Source: CAVQFO01 sp963711725
Lineage (GTDB): Bacteria; Pseudomonadota; Gammaproteobacteria; Nitrococcales; Aquisalimonadaceae
Direction: 5' to 3'
Length of the DNA: 17,047 bases
Assembly: GCA_963711725.1 (NCBI GenBank)
Contig: CAVQFO010000058.1
Span: 1 to 17,047, forward strand
Shown: positions 7,031-14,266 of the stretch, one piece after another
How the letters are laid out: each line of letters opens with the position of its first letter
Numbering within the stretch: position 1 is the first letter of the stretch
Translations under genes and position numbers: made by a program
The notes under the pieces: model-generated
The model's database searches: none
What the model was told of the DNA's origin: nothing
What the model saw: only the letters and a program-made list of their open reading frames with translations

Positions 7031-8419
7031 TCAAAGCTGGAAGCCCACCCACAGCAGCAGCCCTTCCGCAACATCCCGGATGATCCCCGGTTGTTTTGCA
7101 ACATAGGGTCGCATGGCGGTGCGCTCCCGCTCGCTCCAGGCGGCAAAACGCCGCACATCGACGGGGTTTTGGAAGGCAAGCATCAGTTCGTAGTTCAGAA
7201 ACAGACTTCGGGTATCCAGATTGGCCGATCCGGCGAGTGCCAGTGTCTCGTCGACCACGACCAGTTTGGCATGGAGCATCTCCGGCGCGAGCCAGACCCG
7301 GGCACCGGCCTGTGTCACGGTGCGCAGCGCCCGCACGCGCGCCAGGTCCGACAGCCGGTGATTCGAGCGCTCGGGGACCAGCAAGTCAACGGTTACCCCG
7401 CGCCGGGCCGCGAGGCACAGCGCCGCCAGCAGGGCATCGTCGGGGACGAAATACGGCGTCACCAACGCGATGCGGTGCTGTGCGCGGTAACAGGCGGCGA
7501 CAAGCAGTGCATGAATCGTGTCGTCGGCCTGGTCCGGCCCCGAAGCGATAAGGGTGGCGCCATCCGCGGGGCTTTCTTCCGGACGGGGTGATGCTGGGCC
7601 AGGGGGGCGCGGCAGATCGTTGGCGAAGGCCCAATCGTGTTCGAACAGGGACTGCGCCTGCTTCACGATGGGTCCGCGCAGGTCGAAGCTCAGGTCATGC
7701 CATGGGGGCGCTTTCGGTTCACCCTCGAAGTATTCCGCCGCCAGGTTGCGTCCGCCGCACCATAAACGGCCGGTCTCATGGTCGGCATCGATGATCAGCA
7801 GCTTGCGGTGGTTGCGCAGATTGGTGCGGGCCTTCCGCGGGGAGCCCAGTGGCGGCACAAACAACGACCACGTCCCCCCGGCGTCGGTCAACGGTTTGAG
7901 TGCCGGGCGGCCACCCATGAGACTGCCCAGCCCGTCCAGCAACAAGCGCACGCGAACGCCACTGCGGGCTTTGTGGCAGAGCCGTTCGATCACGGCATCG
8001 CCCAGCTTGTCGCGCCCGATAAGGAAGGTGCAGATATCGATGGAATGGCGGGCGGCTTCGATGGTGTCCAGCAACGCCCGGCTGGCGTCGTGGCCGTCGC
8101 CGTGTATGTTGAGCTCGCGATAGGCTGCGGGTTCGGGCTGGCCCAGCGCCAGGGCCATCCGCACCACCCAGCTGTCTGCGTGTTGGCTGTGTGGGGCACG
8201 GGGTAATGGCGCTGAGCGCGGTCGCGGCAGCTTCCGAAAGCCGAAGGTCCAGTAGGCCGGAAGCGCAAGGTACGGCAATAGCAGCATGAAGATGACCCAC
8301 GCAATGGCCGCCGTCGGGCTGCGCCGTTGCTGCATCACATGGGAGCTGATCACATAGAACAGCAGTGCCAGCGTGGCGAACAGTCCGTGCAGAGTGAGCC
8401 AATGTACCGGGTGAATCAT
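7031..8419 (-). CDS. cls: Cardiolipin synthase-type phospholipase D family protein
   Basis: The 462-aa protein starts with two membrane helices of the PLD N-terminal type (LHGLFATLALLFYVISSHV and TAAIAWVIFMLLLPYLALP). Two phospholipase D domains follow. Each has the HxK(x)4D motif: His204-Lys206-Asp211 in NHRKLLIIDAD and His383-Lys385-Asp390 in LHAKLVVVDE, followed by GSANLDTRSL. Length and order match bacterial Cls, which joins two phosphatidylglycerols (or a related pair of phospholipids) into cardiolipin and glycerol at the inner membrane. The frame is clean. Its ATG overlaps the TGA of the 53-aa membrane protein gene (ATGA), so translation is coupled. ClsA, ClsB or ClsC type cannot be assigned from the sequence alone. 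Confidence 0.88.
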   Translation of the reverse strand: MIHPVHWLTLHGLFATLALLFYVISSHVMQQRRSPTAAIAWVIFMLLLPYLALPAYWTFGFRKLPRPRSAPLPRAPHSQHADSWVVRMALALGQPEPAAYRELNIHGDGHDASRALLDTIEAARHSIDICTFLIGRDKLGDAVIERLCHKARSGVRVRLLLDGLGSLMGGRPALKPLTDAGGTWSLFVPPLGSPRKARTNLRNHRKLLIIDADHETGRLWCGGRNLAAEYFEGEPKAPPWHDLSFDLRGPIVKQAQSLFEHDWAFANDLPRPPGPASPRPEESPADGATLIASGPDQADDTIHALLVAACYRAQHRIALVTPYFVPDDALLAALCLAARRGVTVDLLVPERSNHRLSDLARVRALRTVTQAGARVWLAPEMLHAKLVVVDETLALAGSANLDTRSLFLNYELMLAFQNPVDVRRFAAWSERERTAMRPYVAKQPGIIRDVAEGLLLWVGFQL

Positions 8420-8577
8420 GGGCCCCGCCTTGCTCGGTGACAGAAGGTCAGCCCCGGCAGGATGGGCGACCCAAAGCTGAGGTCACGGAATGCCCGGCTG
8501 ATGATCGTGGCGATCATGGCCAGGGCCAGAATCCAGTTGATCCAGCGGCCGGTATTGTTTTCGTTCCGCGCGTTCAT
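8416..8577 (-). CDS. Small single-pass membrane protein coupled to cls
   Basis: The 53-aa frame starts MNARNENNTGRWINWILALA and has one hydrophobic segment (INWILALAMIATIISRAF) with a basic C-terminus (CHRARRGP). AAGGAT lies about 7 nt before the ATG at 8577. Its TGA overlaps the cls ATG. The frame stays open upstream to 8727, giving a 103-aa alternative, but the good ribosome site favours the short form. I do not recognise a family. The coupling suggests it is made with cardiolipin synthase, perhaps as a membrane partner (inference). Confidence 0.55.
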   Translation of the reverse strand: MNARNENNTGRWINWILALAMIATIISRAFRDLSFGSPILPGLTFCHRARRGP

Positions 8578-8857
8578 CGGAATATCCTTGCATACCCGCA
8601 GGACGAGTGCGCGGCGAATCGGATTGAATGCCTCGATCCACTCGATTTCCAGATGCCGGGTCTGGGCCGTTTCTGCGGAATGTGGGACGATGCGATCACC
8701 GTGCTTCTCGGCCTCGGCTCCCGCCAACCAGCCGATTTCTATAGCAGTTTGCCATTAAGGCCGGCCTGTTGCGCCTCCATGCTTGACCGGCCGTGAGCGG
8801 CCCGCAGCGAACACTCGTGTTTTTGGGTGCAAAGGCTGTCATTCGGTCGCAAAAAGA

Positions 8858-8884
8858 GGTTCTAAGGCCTGATAGCCGGGCGTT
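8858..8884 (+). repeat. Dispersed repeat, copy B
   Basis: The core GGTTCTAAGGCCTGATAGCC runs on with GGGCGTT. Copy C, 102 nt further on, shares GGT-CTAAGGCCTGA and CCGGGCGTT. Copy A is the diverged partner on the other side of cls. Confidence 0.65.
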
Positions 8885-8959
8885 ACGGGGTTGTCCTTGG
8901 CAATAGAAATAACTTGCGGGTGTCCGACCCAGGTGCGGGGCCCGTAGGCCGCGGACAGA

Positions 8960-8985
8960 GGTCCTAAGGCCTGAGACCGGGCGTT
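8960..8985 (+). repeat. Dispersed repeat, copy C
   Basis: The core GGTCCTAAGGCCTGAGACC runs on with GGGCGTT. It differs from copy B by few changes and is preceded by the same ACAGAG/AAAGAG purine stretch. Confidence 0.65.
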
Positions 8986-9067
8986 TCCCGGAGGTCGACT
9001 CGGGCACCGGGGGTACAAGGGCGCGACCCGAAGGGCGGGGCCACCAGGGACTGGGACGATCAGATTC

Positions 9068-9094
9068 GGCGGATGAAAAGCCTGGTTTTCCGCC
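9068..9094 (-). terminator. Possible hairpin after the haemoglobin gene
   Basis: GGCGG...AAAA pairs with TTTT CCGCC, with a small bulge, about 38 nt beyond the stop of the truncated haemoglobin. No clear U tract follows on the minus strand, so the terminator role is uncertain. Confidence 0.3.
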
Positions 9095-9131
9095 GCCCCC
9101 GCTGAGGTGGCCGCGCCTCCCGGAGCACGGT

Positions 9132-9503
9132 TTATACGTGCATGATTTCGCTCTTCATCGAATAGAGGATGGACAGAACCTCTCCGTGGGTCTGTGGGTC
9201 CATGTCGTGTCTGGTGAGCACGCCGAGGATGTCGTCCACCGCGGCCATGAACTCCGCTTCGCTGATGTTCATGCCGCGGTGTGAGTCCACCATGCTTCGC
9301 CCGCTGTACACCTCCGGGCCGCCGCTTCCGGCCCCGAAAAAGTCGCGGGTGTGCTTCTTGATCTGTTCCACGTATTCCGGACGCTCGAGGTAGGGCAGAA
9401 ACCGGGCCTTGATGACCGGATTGCTCAAATGTGCCTCGACGACGTCGTCCACGAGGCGGGAGATCCCTTCTGCGCCGCCGAGTCGCTGGTAAAGACTGTT
9501 CAT
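9132..9503 (-). CDS. Group 1 truncated haemoglobin
   Basis: The 123-aa protein starts MNSLYQRLGGAEGISRLVDD, the usual opening of 2-on-2 globins. The block GRSMVDSHRGMNISEAEF holds the proximal haem ligand, His75 (F8). Such proteins bind O2 or NO and often protect against nitrosative stress. The B9-B10 pair, normally Phe-Tyr in DDFY, reads Val-Val here (LVDDVVEAHL), so the ligand-stabilising B10 tyrosine is missing; this likely changes ligand affinity. I chose the ATG at 9503, preceded by AAGGA, over an ATG ten codons earlier (9533). The open frame reaching 10160 is an artefact because it runs back through the divergent regulator gene. The gene diverges from the HxlR-type regulator, with a perfect palindrome between them. 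Confidence 0.9.
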   Translation of the reverse strand: MNSLYQRLGGAEGISRLVDDVVEAHLSNPVIKARFLPYLERPEYVEQIKKHTRDFFGAGSGGPEVYSGRSMVDSHRGMNISEAEFMAAVDDILGVLTRHDMDPQTHGEVLSILYSMKSEIMHV

Positions 9504-9587
9504 GGCGTATAGTCCTTGGTTAATGGAGGTCATTGCCCACACCTTCCGGTGCTTGATTGACGGTATTCCAGTCCCCGCTGCGCGCCT

Positions 9588-9604
9588 AGTACACGATGTG
9601 TACT
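9588..9604. promoter_or_regulatory. Palindromic operator between the haemoglobin and regulator genes
   Basis: AGTACACGATGTGTACT is a perfect 7-bp inverted repeat around GAT. It contains two GTAC blocks 7 nt apart, a layout of the kind bound by dimeric HxlR/DUF24 regulators. It lies 84 nt from the haemoglobin start and 55 nt from the regulator start, so one dimer could control both promoters. Confidence 0.65.
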
Positions 9605-9659
9605 GGTTGACGTATCGGGCCCGCACTACACTCAAAGACAGGGCCAGGAGGGGATGCAA

Positions 9660-10367
9660 ATGGACAGGGGTTACGGTCAGTTCTGCCCCGTGGCGAAGGC
9701 CGCGGAGCTGCTTTGTGAACGCTGGACGATGCTGGTGGTACGGGAGTTGATCGCGGGAAGCCGGCACTTCAACGAGCTGCGGCGCGGCCTGCCGCTCATC
9801 TCGCCGACGCTGCTTTCCCGCAGGCTCAAGCAGCTCACGCTGGCGGGCGTAATTCGGCGGGTGCGGGGCGCGAAAGGGATGACGATGTATGAGTTGACCC
9901 CGGCCGGTGGGGAACTGCGGGCCATGATCGAGTTCATGGCGGTGTGGGGCCATCGATGGGTGGGCAGCCAGTTTGCGGAGCAAGACCTCGACGCGGGCTT
10001 GTTGATGTGGGACATCCGTCGCAGTGTCAGCGGGAAAGCGTTTCCGGAAAGGCGCATCGTGGTGGAGTTCCACCTTACCGACGCCCCGCCGGGCATGGGC
10101 CAGTGGTGGCTGGTCTCCGATGGCGGCGAGGTGGATTTGTGTCGCGAAGACCCGGGCCACGAGGTCGACATCATGCTTCGCAGCAGTGTGCGTACGCTTA
10201 CGGAGGTGTGGATGTGGCGTCTTCCCGCTCAGGAGGCGGTGCGTGCCGGCAGGATCGAACTCTTCGGGGCCCCCGCGCTCAAGCAGGGGCTACTGACTTG
10301 GCTTCAGGGCAGCCCGCTGGTTCGCCTGGGGGCGGATTCCCTGGCAGCTGATCCGATCGCGGTCTGA
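9660..10367 (+). CDS. HxlR-family winged-helix regulator with SCP2-like C-terminal domain
   Basis: Residues 5-95 form an HxlR-type winged helix: CPVAKAAELLCERWTMLVVR, HFNELRRGLPLISPTLLSRR, LKQLTLAGVIRR, YELTPAG. CPVA carries the cysteine seen near the N-terminus of many redox-sensing members. The second half (about 120-225) resembles an SCP2-type lipid-binding fold, with WWLVSDGGEVDLC, TLTEVWMWRL and AGRIELFGAPAL. It is therefore a likely one-component regulator whose C-domain binds a hydrophobic ligand. I chose the ATG at 9660 because AGGAGG sits 8 nt before it; the ATG at 9654 is too close. It diverges from the truncated haemoglobin gene and probably binds the palindrome at 9588, controlling both genes (inference). 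Confidence 0.85.
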   Translation: MDRGYGQFCPVAKAAELLCERWTMLVVRELIAGSRHFNELRRGLPLISPTLLSRRLKQLTLAGVIRRVRGAKGMTMYELTPAGGELRAMIEFMAVWGHRWVGSQFAEQDLDAGLLMWDIRRSVSGKAFPERRIVVEFHLTDAPPGMGQWWLVSDGGEVDLCREDPGHEVDIMLRSSVRTLTEVWMWRLPAQEAVRAGRIELFGAPALKQGLLTWLQGSPLVRLGADSLAADPIAV

Positions 10368-10381
10368 GGCAGGCATAAGCG

Positions 10382-10416
10382 AGAACGGCCGAACCCGCTG
10401 CGGGTTCGGCCGTTCT
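10382..10416 (+). terminator. Strong bidirectional hairpin between the regulator gene and tRNA-Ala
   Basis: AGAACGGCCGAACCCG and its exact complement form a 16-bp stem with a CTG loop. It starts 14 nt after the regulator stop and ends 6 nt before the 3' end of the convergent tRNA-Ala, so it can end both transcripts. No long T tract follows. Confidence 0.75.
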
Positions 10417-10422
10417 GAATTC

Positions 10423-10498
10423 TGGTGGAGCCGAGGGGAGTCGAACCCCTGACCTCAGCAGTGCGATTGCTGCGCTCTCCCAACTGAGCTACGGCCCC
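10423..10498 (-). tRNA. tRNA-Ala(CGC)
   Basis: Minus-strand cloverleaf: acceptor GGGGCCG pairs with CGGCTCC, giving the G3:U70 wobble that marks tRNA-Ala. The anticodon stem CAGCA/TGCTG surrounds loop ATCGCAC (anticodon CGC, codon GCG). T loop GGTTCGACTCC, encoded CCA, 76 nt. Confidence 0.95.
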
Positions 10499-10510
10499 AG
10501 AGCGGAACGT

Positions 10511-10539
10511 AGCTTATCATCAGCGGAATCAACTGTCAG
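10511..10539 (-). promoter_or_regulatory. Likely promoter of tRNA-Ala
   Basis: Minus strand CTGACA, 17 nt, TAAGCT. The -35 is a 5/6 match; the -10 is weak but lies 13 nt before the mature 5' end. Confidence 0.45.
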
Positions 10540-10555
10540 CAGCCCCGGTCTGTCG

Positions 10556-11251
10556 ATGCTCTCGATCATCATCCCCACATTGAACGAGGCCTACGCCGTC
10601 GTCGATACACTGAAGCCGCTTCAGGCAATGCGGTATCGCGGCGTCGAGGTCGTGGTCGCCGACGGTGGCAGTGCCGACGCCACCGTGGAGCGCGCCCGGC
10701 CGCTCGCCGATCGGGTGGTGGTGGTGCGGCGGGGGCGCGCTGCCCAGATGAACGCCGGCGCGGCCGTCGCCGGAGGCGACGTGCTGTGGTTCCTGCATGC
10801 CGATACTCTGGTCAGCACCCACTCGGGCACGCTGGTCGAGGACGCGATCACCGCCGGTGCTGTTTGGGGCCGGTTCGATGTGCGTCTGAGCGGGCGGCCT
10901 TGGCCGCTGCGCGTGGTGGAGCGGGCCATGAATCTGCGATCCCGTTGGTCCGGGATCGCCACGGGGGATCAGGGGATTTTCATGCGGCGGCAGGCCTTTC
11001 GGGAGGTGGGCGGCTATCCGGATATCCCCTTGATGGAAGACATCGCGCTGAGCCGGGCTTTGCTGCGGCTCGGGCGCCCGGCCTGCATCTCGGAGCCCAT
11101 CGTGACCTCAAGCCGGCGGTGGGAAGAGTTCGGCGTGGGGCGCACGATCCTGCTGATGTGGCGGCTGCGAATGGCCTTCTGGCTGGGCGCGGACCCGCAC
11201 GAGCTGCACCGGCGCTACCACGGCGTGCAACCGGTTCGGAGGCGCCGATGA
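10556..11251 (+). CDS. Glycosyltransferase, TIGR04283 family (rSAM/selenodomain-associated transferase 2)
   Basis: The 231-aa protein has a GT-A fold of family 2: SIIIPTLNE at 3-11, the nucleotide-sugar site DGGSADAT at 36-43 and the acidic HADT at 81-84. It then carries GDQGIFMRRQAFREVGGYPD and PLMEDI, which mark the TIGR04283 group that databases label arsenosugar biosynthesis glycosyltransferase. It transfers a sugar from an activated donor in the cytoplasm; the acceptor is not shown by the sequence. The ATG at 10556 has no clear Shine-Dalgarno. Its TGA overlaps the ATG of the next gene, the TIGR04282 partner that normally accompanies it. The radical SAM or arsenite methyltransferase genes often found with the pair are absent from this window. 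Confidence 0.88.
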   Translation: MLSIIIPTLNEAYAVVDTLKPLQAMRYRGVEVVVADGGSADATVERARPLADRVVVVRRGRAAQMNAGAAVAGGDVLWFLHADTLVSTHSGTLVEDAITAGAVWGRFDVRLSGRPWPLRVVERAMNLRSRWSGIATGDQGIFMRRQAFREVGGYPDIPLMEDIALSRALLRLGRPACISEPIVTSSRRWEEFGVGRTILLMWRLRMAFWLGADPHELHRRYHGVQPVRRRR

Positions 11252-11868
11252 CGACCAGGCGCCGCCTGATGATCTTCGCGAAAGGGCCCGTGCCGGGGCG
11301 GGTGAAGACGCGACTGGCCGGGCGTTGGGGCGGGTACGGCGCATGCCGGGTGTACAAGCAGCTGCTGGGCCGCACGGCGCAGGTCGCCTTTGCGGTGCCC
11401 GATTGCTCCCGCGAGATTCGATTCGCCGGCAGCCATCCGTATCTGCGGGCGCTGGCTCGGCGTTACCGGATGGGTTTGCGGCCGCAGTCCCCCGGGGATC
11501 TGGGGCAGCGCATGGCTGGTGCGCTGCGCGAGGCCAGCGGCGCGGGTGAGCTCGGGGTGATCGTGGGTGGCGACTGCGCCACGCTGGCGCCGGAGATGAT
11601 CGATCGGGCGTTCCGCGAACTGGAGTCCGGCGCCGATCTGGTGCTGGGCCCGGCGCTGGACGGCGGCTACCTGCTTATCGGCGCACGCCGGTCGCCGGCT
11701 GCGCTGATGCGGGGCGTGGAATGGGGATCGGAACGGGTGCTGGCGCAGACTCTTCGCCGCGCGCGGCGGCTGAAACTCTCGGTGGCGCTGCTTGAGCCGC
11801 TGATGGACGTGGACCGGCCCGCCGACGTGAAGCATCTGCGGCGGGCCGGCCGTCTGTCGGCCTGGTGA
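11248..11868 (+). CDS. Glycosyltransferase-like protein, TIGR04282/DUF2064 family (rSAM/selenodomain-associated transferase 1)
   Basis: The 206-aa protein opens MTTRRRLMIFAKGPVPGRVK. FAKGPVPGRVKTRLA is the nucleotidyl-binding signature of the DUF2064 group, related to MobA/GT-A nucleotidyltransferases. Further motifs are GGDCATL (107-113) and LDGGYLLIG (137-145), with ewGSERVLAQTL later. Its ATG lies in the ATGA overlap with the preceding glycosyltransferase, so the open frame further upstream (to 10786) is not used. Database names link the family to arsenosugar biosynthesis, but the biochemistry is thinly supported and other glycolipid products are possible. It ends 7 nt before the convergent DUF4412-like gene, with no room for a separate terminator. 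Confidence 0.88.
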   Translation: MTTRRRLMIFAKGPVPGRVKTRLAGRWGGYGACRVYKQLLGRTAQVAFAVPDCSREIRFAGSHPYLRALARRYRMGLRPQSPGDLGQRMAGALREASGAGELGVIVGGDCATLAPEMIDRAFRELESGADLVLGPALDGGYLLIGARRSPAALMRGVEWGSERVLAQTLRRARRLKLSVALLEPLMDVDRPADVKHLRRAGRLSAW

Positions 11869-11875
11869 GGCGGTG

Positions 11876-12652
11876 TCAGTTTCCGCTTCCGTTCTTCTTC
11901 TGTTCCTGTTCCTGGCGCTTCTTCATTTCCTGATAGTGCTCGAACTGCTTCTTGCGAATTTTCTCCATCTGTTCCTGGCGGGTCATCACTGGATAACCCT
12001 TGGGAAGCTCGAATGTGGAGGCGGGCACGTCCACGCCGGTTTTGATGCTCAGGACTTCCTGGCGGACGCTGCCGTCGGGCAGCGTGGTCTTCATCGCCAT
12101 GCCCAGCTTGGTGTATTTGCCGGTGGCCACGGCCTGGGCCTCGTCGCAGGGGGAGTACTGCATTCCGGCTTGCTGATAGGCGCGGCGCTGTTTGCTGAAG
12201 AACTTGTAGAACGCGTCCAGAAAATCGCCTAGATGGGCGTCCTTGGTGGCCGCGGGCGACAGCCAGGTGTCCTCGCAGACCTTGCCGTTGGCCAGCACCT
12301 TGTAGTGCTCCGTTGGATAGCCGGCGATCTTCGGGCCGCTGCCCACGTGCTTGAGCTCGGTGTCCACCTTGGGTGCTTTCTTGGCCTGGGAGCCTTTGCC
12401 CGGAGAGGGAATACCTTCGCTCAGATTGATGACCTCCTTGGCCTGATCGTTGACGGCGTAAAACTCTCCCTTCTTGGCGTCGACGATCACGTATTGCCCC
12501 TTATGCGCGCCCATCCGGGCCATCACGCCCTGCACGGTCATGGTAGAGGTTTGACCGGAGAGTTCCTTGGTCTTGATGACGGTGGCGGCGGTGACGCTGG
12601 TGGTTGCCAGGGTCAGGCACAGGGCGGCCAGGCCGGCGGTGGTCTTCCTCAT
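11876..12652 (-). CDS. Exported DUF4412-like protein
   Basis: The 258-aa product starts with a signal peptide (MRKTTAGLAALCLTLATTSV, then TAA). The mature part has the repeating beta pattern of DUF4412-type periplasmic proteins: TSTMTVQGVMARMGAHKGQY, VIVDAKKGEFYAVND, then SGPKIAGYPTEHYKVLANGK with CEDTWLSP. The last 50 residues are highly charged and end KKRQEQEQKKNGSGN, probably a helical or disordered tail. Two cysteines, in GKVCEDTW and YSPCDEA, could form a disulfide. GGGAGGAAA before the ATG at 12652 supports this start over the longer frame to 12775. A promoter-like sequence lies at 12696-12725. The function is unknown; the family call rests on pattern recognition only. Confidence 0.7.
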   Translation of the reverse strand: MRKTTAGLAALCLTLATTSVTAATVIKTKELSGQTSTMTVQGVMARMGAHKGQYVIVDAKKGEFYAVNDQAKEVINLSEGIPSPGKGSQAKKAPKVDTELKHVGSGPKIAGYPTEHYKVLANGKVCEDTWLSPAATKDAHLGDFLDAFYKFFSKQRRAYQQAGMQYSPCDEAQAVATGKYTKLGMAMKTTLPDGSVRQEVLSIKTGVDVPASTFELPKGYPVMTRQEQMEKIRKKQFEHYQEMKKRQEQEQKKNGSGN

Positions 12653-12695
12653 CGGTTTCCTCCCGGGGTGGGTTTCGTTGTTGTTTCGTCCCACA

Positions 12696-12725
12696 ATGTT
12701 AGGAGGACACGGGGGCGGCGTCCAA
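12696..12725 (-). promoter_or_regulatory. Possible sigma70 promoter of the DUF4412-like gene
   Basis: Minus strand TTGGAC, 18 nt, TAACAT, 44 nt before the ATG at 12652. It lies back to back with the glgC promoter. Confidence 0.45.
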
Positions 12726-12737
12726 GGGCGGATGACG

Positions 12738-12766
12738 TTGGCACTGTAACCCGGGAACAGTATCCT
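12738..12766 (+). promoter_or_regulatory. Sigma70 promoter of glgC
   Basis: TTGGCA, 17 nt, TATCCT: 5/6 and 4/6 matches at ideal spacing. A 5' untranslated region of about 60 nt would precede the glgC ATG. Confidence 0.65.
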
Positions 12767-12833
12767 TAGCGCCAACAGCGGGAACCGAGTCGATTACGGC
12801 ACCCGCGTCGAAATTCTTCAGCCAGGGCACACT

Positions 12834-14105
12834 ATGTTTCTCGAACGGAATCCGCGCTTCGTCAGCCGCCTCACCCGCGACACCATGGCCCTGATCCTGG
12901 CCGGTGGTCGGGGCGGCCGGCTGGCCAACCTCACCGACTGGCGCACCAAGCCGGCGGTGCCGTTCGGGGGCAAGTTCCGCCTCATCGATTTCCCTTTGTC
13001 CAACTGCATCAACTCCGGGATTCGCCGCATTGGCGTGCTCACCCAGTACAAGGCGCACTCCCTGATTCAGCACGTGCAGCGCGGCTGGGGTTTTCTGCGC
13101 GGCGAGTTCGGTGAGTTCGTGGAGCTGGTGCCCGCCCAGCAGCGTCTGGATCAGCCGCTGTGGTATGCGGGCACGGCCGATGCCGTCTATCAGAACATCG
13201 ATATCCTCAAGGCCCACAACCCCAGCTACGTCCTGGTGCTGGCCGGCGATCACGTCTACAAGATGGACTACGGCACCATGGTGGCCCGCCACGTGGAAAG
13301 TGGCGCAGACATGACCGTGGGTTGCGTGGAAATGCACCCGGATCGCGCCAAGGCCTTCGGGGTCATGAGCGCAGACGAAGACGGCTACGTCTTCAAGTTC
13401 ACCGAAAAGCCGGAGAATCCGGAGCCCATGCCGGGCAATCCGGACAAGGCCCTGGTGTCCATGGGCATCTACGTCTTCAACCGGGACTACCTGTTCGACG
13501 TGTTGCGGCGGGACGCGGAGGTCGCCGAGTCCTCCCGGGATTTCGGCCGCGATATCATTCCCGGCGCCATTGCTCAGGACAAGGTGGCCGCCTATCCGTT
13601 TCACGATCCCCACAGCGGCGAGCAGCCGTACTGGCGCGACGTGGGCACCGTGGATGCTTTCTATGAAGCGAATCAGGAGCTGATCGGCGAAGACCCGGAA
13701 TTGGACATCTACGATGAGGAATGGCCGATCTGGACCTACCAGGCCCAGCTCCCGCCGGCCAAGTTCATCTACGACAGCGACGACATGCGCGGCATGGCGG
13801 TGGACTCCATGGTCTCCGGCGGCGACATCATCGCCGGTTCCGTGGTGCGCCATTCGCTGCTGTTCTCGCAGGTGGTGGTCCGGCCGCATTCGGTGGTGGA
13901 GGATTCCGTGATCCTGCCGGCGGTGAACATCGGCCGGGGCTGCCGGATTCGCCGCGCGGTCATCGACGAGGGCTGCGATATACCCGACGGCATGGTCATC
14001 GGCGAGGATCTGGAAGAGGATCGGAAGCGGTTTTACGTCTCGCCCAAGGGCGTGGTGCTGGTCACCGCCGAGATGATGGGCCAGGACGTGATGCATATTC
14101 GGTGA
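12834..14105 (+). CDS. glgC: Glucose-1-phosphate adenylyltransferase (ADP-glucose pyrophosphorylase)
   Basis: GlgC makes ADP-glucose from ATP and glucose-1-phosphate, the committed step of bacterial glycogen synthesis in the cytosol. The 423-aa length matches the family. LILAGGRGGRLANLTDWRTK (20-39) is the nucleotide loop, although the usual Thr or Ser in GGRG(T/S)RL is Gly. KPAVPFGGKFRLIDFPLSNC, WYAGTADAVYQN, VLAGDHVYKMDY (catalytic Asp) and FTEKP (glucose-1-phosphate Lys) follow. The C-terminal third shows the left-handed beta-helix repeats (VVRHSLLFSQVVVRPHSVVE). The ATG at 12834 has little Shine-Dalgarno, but the protein aligns from there. The gene stands alone with its own promoter; no glgA, glgB or glgP is in the window. 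The frame is clean. Confidence 0.95.
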   Translation: MFLERNPRFVSRLTRDTMALILAGGRGGRLANLTDWRTKPAVPFGGKFRLIDFPLSNCINSGIRRIGVLTQYKAHSLIQHVQRGWGFLRGEFGEFVELVPAQQRLDQPLWYAGTADAVYQNIDILKAHNPSYVLVLAGDHVYKMDYGTMVARHVESGADMTVGCVEMHPDRAKAFGVMSADEDGYVFKFTEKPENPEPMPGNPDKALVSMGIYVFNRDYLFDVLRRDAEVAESSRDFGRDIIPGAIAQDKVAAYPFHDPHSGEQPYWRDVGTVDAFYEANQELIGEDPELDIYDEEWPIWTYQAQLPPAKFIYDSDDMRGMAVDSMVSGGDIIAGSVVRHSLLFSQVVVRPHSVVEDSVILPAVNIGRGCRIRRAVIDEGCDIPDGMVIGEDLEEDRKRFYVSPKGVVLVTAEMMGQDVMHIR

Positions 14106-14126
14106 CGGTGTTTCGCCCCGGGGCCG

Positions 14127-14153
14127 ATTCGCGGTCGACACGACCGCTCCCAC
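14127..14153 (-). repeat. REP-like element 1
   Basis: ATTCGCGGTCGACACGACCG then CTCCCAC. The stem GCGGTC/GACCGC closes a 5-nt loop. Read on the minus strand it has the GGGAGCGG...CCGCGAA form of REP sequences known from Pseudomonas and relatives. Confidence 0.7.
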
Positions 14154-14266
14154 ATGAGGAGACGGCGGTAGACATCATGGATTGCGTGGCGGGGCGGAGG
14201 CCGGATTAGCGCGGCATAACCCGACAATCCAGTGACACTGGCAGAACGTTGGCCTGGATAGCATTT

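Larger units (their letters stand above)
8578..9131. other. Long intergenic stretch with two dispersed repeats
   Basis: No supported gene. The minus-strand open frame that crosses this region repeats the peptide SGLRTS because it runs through two copies of the DNA repeat (8858-8884 and 8960-8985). The rest is GC-rich sequence between two minus-strand genes and must hold the promoter of the cls pair, which I cannot place. Confidence 0.5.

Noticed and set aside
9504..10160. Extension of the truncated haemoglobin frame to 342 codons
   Set aside because: It runs back through the clear HxlR-SCP2 gene on the other strand and would bury the intergenic palindrome.
10786..11247. Upstream extension of the TIGR04282 frame
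   Set aside because: It overlaps the TIGR04283 gene; the ATGA overlap at 11248 and the family N-terminus fix the start.
12699..14153. 484-codon minus-strand frame antisense to glgC
   Set aside because: It is a His- and Val-rich shadow of glgC with no recognisable domain.
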